Shown: positions 1 through 7,307, counted from the stretch's first letter. The stretch: 9,997 nt of DNA from an uncultured Eggerthellaceae bacterium (GCA_946626265.1 CAMOUE010000069.1:1-9997), one strand, 5' to 3'. Notes: generated from the letters alone by a model not told the origin. Numbers and translations: made by a program.

Positions 1-953
1 CGTTCGACGAGGGCCATGTGGCCTACGTGTGGGCCGACGCGCTGCTCGCGTACTTTACGGGCATCGGCTACGCCGACCCCGACCGCGAGGGCGAGTTCGA
101 CAGCCGCTGGCCCATGCAGTACCACTTCGTCGGCAAGGACATCACGCGCTTCCACTGCGTCATCTGGCCGGCCATGCTGCTCGCTGCCGGCTACGAGCCG
201 GCGCACACGGTGTTCGGCCACGGCTTCCTCTTGACGAAGGGCGAGAAGATGTCGAAGTCGAAGGGCAACGCGCTCTCGCCGCAGGACATGGTGCGCGTGT
301 TCGGCGTCGACGCCTACCGCTACTACTTCATGAGCGACGTTCAGTTCGGCCATGACGGGTCCATTTCGATGGAGCGCATGGTGCAGGTCTACAACAACGA
401 GCTTGCCAACACGTGGGGCAACCTGGTCAACCGCGTGTTCAACATGACGAAGAAGTACTTCGGCGCGCAGGTGCCCGAAGTGCCCGCATCTGCGAAGGGG
501 CTCGTGGACGACAACCCGCTCAAGGAGATCGTCGACGGGCTGTATGCCGAGTTCGACCGTTGCATGACCGAGGTCGACTTCACCGGTGCGGTCGCCGCCG
601 TCCAGAAGCTCGCCCAGGCGGCGAACCTCTACGTCGACGAAATGGCGCCGTGGGGCCTGGCCAAGGCCGCGAAGGGCGAGGACGCCGAGGCTGCCGCCGA
701 GGCGCAGGGCAAGCTCGCCGCCGTAATGTACAACCTGCTCGAGGCGATTCGCGTCATCGCGCTGTACCTGTCGCCGCTCGCGCCGAACACGAGCGCAGAA
801 GTGTGGCGTCGCCTGCAGCTCGGCGCTCCGGTCGACGTGACCGACATCGAGTCCGTCACCGCCTGGGGCCAGCTTCCCGCCGGCAACGACGTCGAGGTGG
901 GCGACCCGCTCTTCCCGCGTCTCGATGTCGACGAGCTGAACTTCGAAGAATAG
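1..953 (+). CDS. metG: Methionyl-tRNA synthetase, 3' part (5' end outside window)
   Basis: Class I aminoacyl-tRNA synthetase that charges tRNA-Met with methionine in the cytoplasm. The reading frame is open from base 3, so the gene enters from the left; about 316 codons are visible. The first residues (FDEGHVAYVWADAL) match the end of the catalytic Rossmann fold. The KMSKS signature lies at 246-260 within TKGEKMSKSKGN. The all-helical anticodon-binding domain follows, with the family hallmarks ANTWGNLVNRV and, near base 645, the APW motif whose Trp reads the CAU anticodon. The protein stops right after this domain (LFPRLDVDELNFEE), so it lacks the C-terminal tRNA-binding/dimerisation domain found in E. 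coli MetG; such short forms are common. Its TAG stop directly abuts the ATG of the next gene. Identity is secure. Confidence 0.96.
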   Translation, partial: FDEGHVAYVWADALLAYFTGIGYADPDREGEFDSRWPMQYHFVGKDITRFHCVIWPAMLLAAGYEPAHTVFGHGFLLTKGEKMSKSKGNALSPQDMVRVFGVDAYRYYFMSDVQFGHDGSISMERMVQVYNNELANTWGNLVNRVFNMTKKYFGAQVPEVPASAKGLVDDNPLKEIVDGLYAEFDRCMTEVDFTGAVAAVQKLAQAANLYVDEMAPWGLAKAAKGEDAEAAAEAQGKLAAVMYNLLEAIRVIALYLSPLAPNTSAEVWRRLQLGAPVDVTDIESVTAWGQLPAGNDVEVGDPLFPRLDVDELNFEE

Positions 954-1928
954 ATGTCTGATCGACTGAAGTTGCCGCCGGAGCGCGATTTCGGGTTCTA
1001 CCAGCGGCGCAAACACGATAGATGGCGCGAGGTGCCGGCCCCCGGTCCGGCCCTCGAGGCGCCTGTCGCCGATTCCCACGCGCATATCCACATGCTGCCC
1101 GATCCCGCATGGGAGCTGGCGCGTTGCTCTGCGAACGGAGTCGGCTTCGTTTGCATGATCGTAGACCCGAGCGAAGATGGCTCGCGTCCGTTCGAGGAGC
1201 TTGCGTCATGGGAGGCGGCCGCGGACGATTTTGCCGCGGACGCGCCCGATTCCGCGCCCGTCGTCGTGCGCGTCGCGTGCGGCGTCCATCCCCACAACGC
1301 GAAGCTCTACGACGACGCGACCGAACGCGAGCTCGTCGATCGGTTGCGCGACCCGCGGGTCGTCGCCCTCGGGGAAATCGGCCTCGACTACCATTACGAC
1401 CTGTCGCCACGCGAATCGCAACGGGCGGTCTTCCGGCGCCAGATAGCCATCGCGAAGGATAGGGGGCTTCCCATCGCGCTCCACCTGCGCGGCGGGGACG
1501 ACCCCGCGGTGGACGACGCCCATGCCGAGGCGTTCGCCATTCTGCAAGAAGAGGGCTTTCCCGAGGCAGGCACGCTGCTCCATTGCTGCGCGCTGCCTCC
1601 GGACGAGCTTGCGCCGTGGATCGAGGCCGGCTGCTATATCGCCTACGGCGGGGCGCTCACGTTCAAGAACGCCGATGCGGCGCGCGAGGGGGCCCGGCTC
1701 GTGCCGGAGGAGCGCCTGCTTCTGGAGACGGATTCGCCGTACATGACGCCCGAGCCGATGCGCGGAGCCGCCTGCACGCCGGCCCATGTCGTGTTCACGG
1801 CCGCGCACCTCGCAAGCGTGAGGGGCGTCGAGCCTGGTGAACAGCGCAAAGCGTTCCTACAGCGCATTTTTGACAACACGCTCGGGTTCTACAGGGTAGA
1901 AGATGTCGGGCCGTCCGGGATCTCATAG
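954..1928 (+). CDS. tatD: TatD-family metal-dependent hydrolase / DNase
   Basis: 324-residue amidohydrolase-fold protein of the TatD family (metal-dependent nucleases acting on DNA 3' ends; some members have other roles). All expected metal ligands are visible: H42 and H44 in DSHAH, H112 in GVHPH, E141 in ALGEIGLDYHYD, H177 in ALHLR, H210 in LLHCC, and D260 in LLLETDSPY. The family core normally starts within a few residues of the D-x-H motif, but here about 39 polar and basic residues precede it (QRRKHDRWREVP and similar). The ATG at 954 directly follows the metG stop with no clear Shine-Dalgarno, suggesting coupled translation. A GTG near codon 27 is a possible alternative start giving a more usual length. 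Placement directly after metG is the classic tatD location in many Gram-positives. The family is sure; the exact substrate is not. Confidence 0.92.
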   Translation: MSDRLKLPPERDFGFYQRRKHDRWREVPAPGPALEAPVADSHAHIHMLPDPAWELARCSANGVGFVCMIVDPSEDGSRPFEELASWEAAADDFAADAPDSAPVVVRVACGVHPHNAKLYDDATERELVDRLRDPRVVALGEIGLDYHYDLSPRESQRAVFRRQIAIAKDRGLPIALHLRGGDDPAVDDAHAEAFAILQEEGFPEAGTLLHCCALPPDELAPWIEAGCYIAYGGALTFKNADAAREGARLVPEERLLLETDSPYMTPEPMRGAACTPAHVVFTAAHLASVRGVEPGEQRKAFLQRIFDNTLGFYRVEDVGPSGIS

Positions 1929-1937
1929 GGGGTTTGC

Positions 1938-2744
1938 ATGAAACGCGTGATAATCGTCGGATCGCCGCGGTCGAACGGCCGCAGCGCCCATCTCGCCGAA
2001 ATGCTGTTCGAGGCGAACATCGACGAGTGTCCCGAGGACGAGCTGTTCCTCGTGCCCGTTTCCGAAATCGAAGTCGGTCCGTGCATAGGCTGCGGGGCGT
2101 GTCGCAAGGAATCGGAAGTCATCTTCAAGGGCGAGGATGGTGCCGAAGCGAGCGAAATGCGCCATCGCTGCGTGTTCGACGACGACATGCAGACGCTCTA
2201 CGACGTCCTCGACGACGCCGACGAGCTGATCGTGGTCTCGCCCATCTACTTCTCGGGCGCGCCCGCTCCCATGAAATGCGTGCTCGACAGGCTCCAGCCG
2301 TACTTCTGGGCAAGCCGCGAAAAGGACCTGGACGCGCGTCTTGCGGAAAAGCGCCCGGCGACGCTCCACGTGCTCGGCGAAGGCGGGGACCCGCATGGGT
2401 ACGACGCGCTGGTCAGCGAAGTGCGCAGCGCGACGGCGGTCGCCGGCTTCCGTTTGGAGCGCGTGCTGGACTGGGTTGGCAAGATCGGCCAGGACGGCGA
2501 GATCACGGGCGAGCCTACGCCGGTCGAAGGCGTGCTCGCGCCTCCGTGCAAGCCTGCGGAGAAGCCGAAGCTCGACCTCGGCGCGAATCGTTCCAGGCAG
2601 GCCCAGGGCAAAGGCCACGACAAGGGACGCGGCGGCCAGTCAGGGCACGGCCAATCGGGCCGCGGCCAATCGGGTCGCGGCGGCCAGTCGGGACACGGCC
2701 AATCGGGGCGCAGGCAGCCCGGGAAGGGAAAGCGCCGTGGATAG
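1938..2744 (+). CDS. Flavodoxin-fold NAD(P)H-dependent FMN reductase / iron-sulfur-flavoprotein-like protein with repetitive basic tail
   Basis: 268 residues. The N-terminus has the flavodoxin-like beta strand and phosphate loop (KRVIIVGSPRSNGRS, residues 2-16). A cysteine cluster PCIGCGAC (C49, C52, C55) follows, with the next cysteine C78 just before the conserved FDDDM..LYD...ADELIVVSPIYFSGAP.MKCVLDR block (80-118), typical of NADPH-dependent FMN reductase and iron-sulfur flavoproteins. In the family the fourth cysteine usually comes about 4-7 residues after the third; here 22 residues intervene. After about residue 205 the fold ends and a disordered Gly/Gln/Ser/Arg/Lys tail follows, with QSG five times and the 11-mer GGQSGHGQSGR repeated at 232-242 and 248-258. 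Start: AGGGGG at 1927-1932, five bases before ATG. The last 8 bases overlap rsmA. It is likely a cytoplasmic redox enzyme; substrate, and whether it binds Fe-S or only FMN, are unknown. Confidence 0.85.
   Translation: MKRVIIVGSPRSNGRSAHLAEMLFEANIDECPEDELFLVPVSEIEVGPCIGCGACRKESEVIFKGEDGAEASEMRHRCVFDDDMQTLYDVLDDADELIVVSPIYFSGAPAPMKCVLDRLQPYFWASREKDLDARLAEKRPATLHVLGEGGDPHGYDALVSEVRSATAVAGFRLERVLDWVGKIGQDGEITGEPTPVEGVLAPPCKPAEKPKLDLGANRSRQAQGKGHDKGRGGQSGHGQSGRGQSGRGGQSGHGQSGRRQPGKGKRRG
2631..2711 (+). repeat. In-frame tandem repeat coding the Q-S-G-rich tail, 48-bp period
   Basis: Two 33-base copies (2631-2663 and 2679-2711) encode the same 11 residues, GGQSGHGQSGR. They are separated by a 15-base partial unit encoding GQSGR. 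Synonymous changes between copies (for example CAGTCA/CAGTCG before the shared GGNCACGGCCAATCGGG) show that they are not a very recent slip. The repeat forms the basic low-complexity end of the flavoprotein and ends about 25 bases before the rsmA start. Confidence 0.85.
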
Positions 2745-3669
2745 CCCCGACAGGTTCTCGCCCTATGCCACCCCTTCGGCCACGCGCGAGGTCCTCGAGC
2801 GCCATGGCCTTTACACCAAGTACGCCCTTGGCCAGAACTTCCTGGTCAACGATGGCGTCATAGGCAAAATCATCGAACTGTCCGGGCTTTGCGGCGATGA
2901 CTTCGTCCTCGAAGTCGGACCCGGGATCGGCACGCTGACCGCCGCCCTGCTTTGCCGTTGCGGCCGCGTGATGTCGGTCGAGAAGGACGGAGATCTGCCG
3001 AACGTGCTAGCAGACACGCTGTCGACCTGGCGCGATTCCTTCTCGCTCCTACAGATGGACGCGCTCGACCTGACGTCGAACGACATCGACCAGGCGCGTG
3101 TCGCCGCCGGCTGGGACGATACGGTCGCGTTTCCCAACAAACTCGTGTCGAACCTCCCCTACGCCGTTGCCGCCACGGTCGTGCTCGACTACCTGCAACG
3201 TTTCGACTTCCTGGAAAGCGCAACCGTCATGGTGCAGAAAGAGGTGGCCGACCGCATGATGGCGCGGCCCGGCTCGAAGACGTACGGCGCTTACACGGTC
3301 AAGCTGTCGATGTACGCCCGGCATGTGGGCCACTTCCCGGTCGCGCCCGGTAATTTCTTCCCGCCTCCGCGCGTCGAGAGCACGGTCATCAGGCTCGACC
3401 GGGCAGTCGCGCACGACGCGTCGGGCCGCGCGTTGACCTTCGAGGAGCTGAAGGCGGTCTGCACGATGACCGATGCGGCGTTCGCGACGCGGCGCAAGAC
3501 GTTGGCGAACTCGTGCAAGAACTACTTCTCGGGGCAAGGCGACGTCCTCGGGCGCCTGCCGCGGATCTTCGAGCAGGCGCAAGTCGACCCGCGGCGGCGG
3601 GGCGAGACGCTCGACCGTCGCGAGTTCATCGAGCTCGGGCTGGCATATCTGGGCGGCGAGCAGTGTTGA
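2737..3669 (+). CDS. rsmA: 16S rRNA (adenine1518-N6/adenine1519-N6)-dimethyltransferase
   Basis: RsmA/KsgA uses S-adenosylmethionine to dimethylate the two adjacent adenines in the 3' terminal helix of 16S rRNA, a late step of 30S maturation. Visible in order: YALGQNFLVND (29-39), SAM motif I LEVGPGIGTLTAAL (58-71), the acidic residue after strand 2 in SVEKDG (80-85), the catalytic NLPY (139-142), QKEVADRM, the substrate-domain motif NFFPPPRVES (206-215), and AAFATRRKTLANS (247-259). GTG at 2737 gives 310 residues, a normal length, preceded by the purine-rich GGGAAGGGAAAG at 2721-2732. The start overlaps the flavoprotein stop by 8 bases and the end overlaps recQ, so translation of the three is probably coupled. 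Identity is secure; the GTG start is the best of the choices seen. Confidence 0.95.
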   Translation: MDSPDRFSPYATPSATREVLERHGLYTKYALGQNFLVNDGVIGKIIELSGLCGDDFVLEVGPGIGTLTAALLCRCGRVMSVEKDGDLPNVLADTLSTWRDSFSLLQMDALDLTSNDIDQARVAAGWDDTVAFPNKLVSNLPYAVAATVVLDYLQRFDFLESATVMVQKEVADRMMARPGSKTYGAYTVKLSMYARHVGHFPVAPGNFFPPPRVESTVIRLDRAVAHDASGRALTFEELKAVCTMTDAAFATRRKTLANSCKNYFSGQGDVLGRLPRIFEQAQVDPRRRGETLDRREFIELGLAYLGGEQC

Positions 3670-5573
3670 CGGGAGGCGAAGAGAAGGCGCGCGAAGCCGA
3701 CGTCCTCAAAGAGCACTTCGGCTACGATTCGTTTCGTCCCGGGCAAGGCGAGCTCGTCGGGGCCGTGCGCGCCGGGCGCGACAGCCTGGGCGTCATGCCC
3801 ACCGGCGCCGGCAAGTCGCTGTGCTACCAGGTTCCCTCCCTCCTGTTCTCGGCGGAGGAAGCAGGCGTCACGATAGTGGTGTCCCCCTTGGTCTCGCTCA
3901 TGAACGACCAGGTGAGCGCCCTCGTTGCAGCGGGCGTGCCGGCGGCGTTTTTGAACTCGCAGCTTTCGGCGGCCCAGCAGCGCGAGGTGCTCGCGCGCGC
4001 CGGGCGCGGCGATTACGCGCTTATATATGTAGCACCCGAGCGATTGTCCGACCCGCGGTTCGTCTCGTTCGCCCAGACGACCCCGATCGCCTTCGTCGCC
4101 GTGGACGAAGCCCATTGCGTGTCGCAATGGGGCCAGGATTTCCGTCCCGCGTACTTGGGGATCGGGCCGTTCATCGCCTCGCTGCCGGCGCGTCCCGTCG
4201 TCGCCGCGTTTACGGCGACGGCGACCCCGCGCGTCGCGGACGACATCGTGCGTTTGCTCGGCCTCCGCGATCCCGTGCGCGTGACGACGGGCTTCGATAG
4301 GCCGAACCTCCATCTCGCAGTAGAGCAGCTCTCCGAGAAGGCCAAGCTCGCCCGGATCGCCGCCTACGCGCTCGAGCGTCCCCTCGACAGCGGAATCGTG
4401 TACTGCTCGACGCGCAAACAGGTCGAGCAGGTCGAACAGGCGCTTCTTTCGGCGGGAGTGGCCGCTACGCGCTACCATGCGGGCCTTTCGGTCGACGAGC
4501 GCAATGCGAACCAGCGCGCCTTCGTCGCGGACGACGCTTTCGTCATGGTCGCGACGAACGCGTTCGGGATGGGCATCGACAAGTCGAACGTGCGCTACGT
4601 GATCCACCACAACATGCCCGGCAGCCTCGAGGCGTACTACCAGGAGGCCGGGCGCGCGGGCAGGGACGGCGAACCTGCCGACTGCCTGCTTTTCTGGAAC
4701 GATTCCGATATCGCGACCTGCCGATTCTTCATCGAGCAGGAGACGGACAATTCCGCGCTGTCCGACGAGGAGCGCGGCCTCGTGCGCGTGTCGCAGCGCC
4801 GGCGGCTGGCCGCCATGGCCAACTACTGCATGACGACTGAATGCCTCCGCAGCGTCATCTTGCGCTATTTCGGGGAGAAACGCGACGGCGCGGACGGAGA
4901 CGCCTATTGCGGCAACTGCTCGAACTGCGAAGGCGGAATCGACGCGGTCGACGTGACGACGACGGCGCGGTCCGTCATGAGGTGCGTGCACGAGCTGCGG
5001 GGACGTTTCGGAAAGGGCGTTTTCGCCGACGTGCTCACGGGTTCGAAGCAGGCGAAGATTCGGGAATGGGGCCTCGATCGCGCGCGGACCTACGGCATCG
5101 TCGACGAGCCGACCCCCGTCGTGAAGGAGATTATGGAGCTCTTGGTCGCAGGCGAGTACCTCGAGGTCAGCGAGGGCCGTTACCCGCTCGTGGGACTGGG
5201 GCCCCGTGCACGCGAGGCCGCGACGGACGAGTTTCGGCTCTACATGAAGCGGAAGAAGAAGCCCGCTTCCGGCGTCAAGGGCTCCGCGAAGGCGCCGACG
5301 AAGCAGCCAAAGGCCGCGAAGGCGGCTGCCGTCCTCGAAACCGACGAGCAGCGGGAGCTGTTCGAGCGCCTGCGCGGGCTTCGCAAGCAACTTGCCGACG
5401 CCGAAGGCGTGCCGCCCTACATCGTGTTCTCCGATGCGGCGCTGCGCGGGATGTGCGTCGTGCTTCCCCGGAACGACGAGGAAATGCTTTCCGTAAGCGG
5501 GGTGGGGCCTGCCAAGCTCAAACGCTACGGCCGCGCGTTCATGGACGAGATTGCCGCCCGCCCGCTCGCCTAA
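3663..5573 (+). CDS. recQ: ATP-dependent DNA helicase RecQ
   Basis: Superfamily 2 3'-5' helicase for recombination and replication-fork repair. From GTG 3663 it has 636 residues. Motif 0 is FRPGQ (24-28), Walker A MPTGAGKS (45-52), DEAH (148-151), the RecQ aromatic loop SQWGQDFRP (154-162), motif III FTATAT (183-188), motif V ATNAFGMGIDKSNVR (297-311) and motif VI YYQEAGRAGRDG (325-336). A zinc site is formed by C394, C416, C419 and C422 (CGNCSNC), followed by the RQC winged helix and, after a Lys/Ala-rich linker (about 529-558), a single HRDC domain (about 562-633). The complete architecture indicates an active enzyme. The frame stays open upstream inside rsmA, but homology begins only at about residue 14. 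GTG 3663 or TTG 3666 (stop/start overlap TTGA, with GGCGAG at 3655-3660) are the plausible starts. Confidence 0.95.
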   Translation: MLTGGEEKAREADVLKEHFGYDSFRPGQGELVGAVRAGRDSLGVMPTGAGKSLCYQVPSLLFSAEEAGVTIVVSPLVSLMNDQVSALVAAGVPAAFLNSQLSAAQQREVLARAGRGDYALIYVAPERLSDPRFVSFAQTTPIAFVAVDEAHCVSQWGQDFRPAYLGIGPFIASLPARPVVAAFTATATPRVADDIVRLLGLRDPVRVTTGFDRPNLHLAVEQLSEKAKLARIAAYALERPLDSGIVYCSTRKQVEQVEQALLSAGVAATRYHAGLSVDERNANQRAFVADDAFVMVATNAFGMGIDKSNVRYVIHHNMPGSLEAYYQEAGRAGRDGEPADCLLFWNDSDIATCRFFIEQETDNSALSDEERGLVRVSQRRRLAAMANYCMTTECLRSVILRYFGEKRDGADGDAYCGNCSNCEGGIDAVDVTTTARSVMRCVHELRGRFGKGVFADVLTGSKQAKIREWGLDRARTYGIVDEPTPVVKEIMELLVAGEYLEVSEGRYPLVGLGPRAREAATDEFRLYMKRKKKPASGVKGSAKAPTKQPKAAKAAAVLETDEQRELFERLRGLRKQLADAEGVPPYIVFSDAALRGMCVVLPRNDEEMLSVSGVGPAKLKRYGRAFMDEIAARPLA

Positions 5574-5584
5574 AAACACTGTTC

Positions 5585-5616
5585 TTTACGTGTCCGCGCG
5601 AATCACCCGTTATAAT
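5585..5616 (+). promoter_or_regulatory. Candidate sigma-70-type promoter for the transporter gene
   Basis: A perfect TATAAT lies at 5611-5616, in the only sizeable gap between recQ and the transporter. The best upstream partner is TTTACG (5585-5590, 4 of 6 match to TTGACA), but the spacer is 20 bases, longer than ideal, so the -35 assignment is weak. No convincing recQ terminator is visible in 5574-5610, so some read-through from the upstream operon is possible. Confidence 0.5.
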
Positions 5617-5643
5617 GACAAGACTTCTACATGGGGAAATGCA

Positions 5644-5663
5644 CTATAGCGCTCTATAGCACT
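5644..5663 (+). promoter_or_regulatory. CTATAG dyad / 10-bp direct repeat in transporter leader, possible operator
   Basis: CTATAGCGCT is followed immediately by CTATAGCACT (9 of 10 identical). Each CTATAG is self-complementary, and the pair also forms the dyad CTATAG-N4-CTATAG (5644-5659). It sits between the TATAAT box (5611-5616) and the Shine-Dalgarno AAAAGGGG (5678-5685). Two half-sites spaced one helical turn apart would suit a dimeric repressor, but no regulator gene is adjacent to support this. Confidence 0.35.
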
Positions 5664-5692
5664 AAAGAGCTCGTCATAAAAGGGGAAACACA

Positions 5693-7075
5693 ATGGCACA
5701 GCAACACAACCATACTCATCACGATCGCTCGGCCTGGTCGGGCAAGCTCGCGTTCATTCTGGCCGGCGCGGCCAGCGCCGTCGGGTTGGGAAACCTCTGG
5801 CGCTTCCCGACGCTCGCGGCCAAGTACGGCGGAGGCATGTTCATCCTCACGTACTTCGTGCTGGCGTTCACGTTCGGCATCTCGCTGCTGCTGCTCGAGA
5901 CGGCGCTCGGTCGCAAGACGAAGCTCTCGGTCATCGGCGCGTTCAGCTCCATCAACAAGCGTTGGAAGTTCGTCGGCATCTTGGCTGCCGCCGTGCCGTT
6001 CATCATCACGCCGTACTACTGCATCATCGGCGGATGGGTCACCAAGTACCTGGTGAGCTATGTTGTCGACGGGCCGACGGCCGTCGCGGCGGACGGGTTC
6101 TTCACCGGGTTCATCACCGACCCCGTCTTCACGTACGTGTTCATGGTCATCTTCATGCTGATCTGCATCGGCGTGTGCGCGCTCGGCGTCAAGAACGGCA
6201 TCGAGAAGGCGAACATGATCATGATGCCGCTGCTGCTCTTCATGGCCATCGGCATCTCGGTGTTCGTGCTCATGCAGCCGGGCGCTGCCGAGGGCGCGGC
6301 GTACTACCTGATTCCCGATTTCAGCAAGTTCTCGCCTGACCTGGTCATCAATGCGCTCGGGCAGATGTTCTACAGCCTTTCGCTTGCGATGGGCATCATG
6401 GTGACCTACGGCAGCTACCTCGACAGCAAGGAGAACCTCACCGAGTCCGTCGCGAGCATCGCCGGGTTCGACCTGCTCGTGTCGTTCCTCTCGGGTCTCA
6501 TGATCGTGCCCGCCGCCTTCGTGGTTCTCGGCATCACCGACGGCGGCATGATGGCGGCCGGTCCCTCGCTCATGTTCGTGACGTTGCCCAACGTGTTCGG
6601 CGGAATGGGCGGCGCTGCCCAGGTCATCGGCGTGCTGTTCTTCGTGCTGGTGCTGTTCGCCGCGGCGACGAGCGCCATCTCGCTCATCGAGGCCTGCACG
6701 TCCATCATCCAGGACGGCACGCATTGGTCGCGCAGCAAGTCGCTGCTCGCCTGCGCCATCTTCGTAATCGCCGCCGGCTGCTTCATCAACGCCGGCTACA
6801 ACGTGCTCATCTGGATCGAGCCGCTCGGCGAGGGCACGCAGCTGCTCGACTTCTTCGACTTCCTGTCCAACTCGGTGATGATGCCCATCGTGGCATTGCT
6901 CACCTGCATCTTCGTCGGCTGGATCATCAAGCCGAAAGCCATCATCGACGAGGTGCGCGAATCGAGCAAGTTCAAGCTGGCCGGCGCCTGGACCGTCATG
7001 ATCAAGTACATTGCTCCCGTGCTGGTCATAGTCATCCTGGTCGCCAACGTGCTGCCCATGATCTTCCCGGCGTAG
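5693..7075 (+). CDS. Sodium-dependent transporter, neurotransmitter:sodium symporter (NSS/LeuT-type) family
   Basis: 460-residue polytopic inner-membrane protein, in the usual 440-510 range for bacterial NSS carriers, which import amino acids or related amines with Na+. The broken helix 1 signature AVGLGNLWRFP (29-39) carries the backbone and Asn (N34) positions that bind Na+ in LeuT, plus the gating Arg (R37). KYGGGMF in helix 2, ALGQMFYSLSLAMGIMVTYGSYL (221-243, the helix 6 unwound region) and ATSAIS (325-330, helix 8 Na2 site Thr/Ser) are all present. About 11 hydrophobic segments are seen, ending at about residue 457, as in the common 11-helix prokaryotic type. The short N-terminus is His-rich (H5, H7, H9, H10). 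A good Shine-Dalgarno AAAAGGGG (5678-5685) precedes ATG 5693. It has its own promoter candidate and appears monocistronic. The substrate cannot be told from sequence. Confidence 0.93.
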   Translation: MAQQHNHTHHDRSAWSGKLAFILAGAASAVGLGNLWRFPTLAAKYGGGMFILTYFVLAFTFGISLLLLETALGRKTKLSVIGAFSSINKRWKFVGILAAAVPFIITPYYCIIGGWVTKYLVSYVVDGPTAVAADGFFTGFITDPVFTYVFMVIFMLICIGVCALGVKNGIEKANMIMMPLLLFMAIGISVFVLMQPGAAEGAAYYLIPDFSKFSPDLVINALGQMFYSLSLAMGIMVTYGSYLDSKENLTESVASIAGFDLLVSFLSGLMIVPAAFVVLGITDGGMMAAGPSLMFVTLPNVFGGMGGAAQVIGVLFFVLVLFAAATSAISLIEACTSIIQDGTHWSRSKSLLACAIFVIAAGCFINAGYNVLIWIEPLGEGTQLLDFFDFLSNSVMMPIVALLTCIFVGWIIKPKAIIDEVRESSKFKLAGAWTVMIKYIAPVLVIVILVANVLPMIFPA

Positions 7076-7080
7076 TTTCG

Positions 7081-7124
7081 CAGCGGCCGGACAAGGAGGA
7101 CGGGAAAGGACGACGCTGTTTTTT
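7081..7124 (+). terminator. Weak candidate intrinsic terminator after the transporter gene
   Basis: CAGCG (7081-7085) can pair with CGCTG (7114-7118), followed directly by six T (7119-7124). The stem has only 5 bp and the loop is about 28 bases, so it is poor by usual standards. A second pair, CGGGG (7125-7129) with CCCCG (7148-7152), follows but lacks a T-run. The position just past the stop codon is right; the structure is not convincing. Confidence 0.3.
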
Positions 7125-7182
7125 CGGGGTTCGAAGTGATCTAAAATCCCCGTCCGAAGCTATTTATTCTGAGATGTGATGA

Positions 7183-7233
7183 TGACTCTCCCCTGATTTG
7201 GTTCCCTTGCTGGACCAAAATCGAGGAGAGTCA
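7183..7233. repeat. Palindromic repeat, copy 1 (near-perfect hairpin)
   Basis: Outer arms TGACTCTCC (7183-7191) and GGAGAGTCA (7225-7233) pair perfectly over 9 bp. Inner arms around GATTTGGTTCC (7195-7205) and GGACCAAAATC (7212-7222) pair with one small bulge, around a 6-base loop (7206-7211). The left arm is closely similar to the left arm of a second element at 7308. It could be a REP-like palindrome, a miniature element, or the fused ends of an insertion sequence; no family is recognised. Confidence 0.75.
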
Positions 7234-7307
7234 CTGATTCTCAGGACTTTTGAGCAATGGAAAAACAACAGCCCCAGTTCACAGCGTAATATCCTTGAAC
7301 GAGATAA

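Noticed and set aside
3513..3662. N-terminal extension of RecQ back into rsmA
   Set aside because: The frame is open, but this part overlaps the conserved end of rsmA, lacks RecQ homology, and would give a helicase about 50 residues too long.
3522..5579. A 685-codon open frame on the minus strand opposite recQ
   Set aside because: It mirrors recQ codon by codon in high-G+C DNA, where antisense stops are rare. Its translation is His/Arg/Val-rich with no recognisable motif, while the plus strand encodes every RecQ motif.
5631..6056. Open frame beginning at ATG 5631 in the transporter leader
   Set aside because: It reads through the leader into the transporter in another frame, has no ribosome-binding site, and turns into Ser/Arg-rich low-complexity sequence.
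5654..6724. A 356-codon minus-strand frame opposite the transporter
   Set aside because: It is extremely rich in His, Asp, Glu and Arg, the typical shadow of a G+C-rich membrane-protein gene, and it has no family resemblance.
7125..7152. CGGGG/CCCCG stem as a terminator
   Set aside because: The stem has only 5 bp with an 18-base loop, and the T-run lies before rather than after it.
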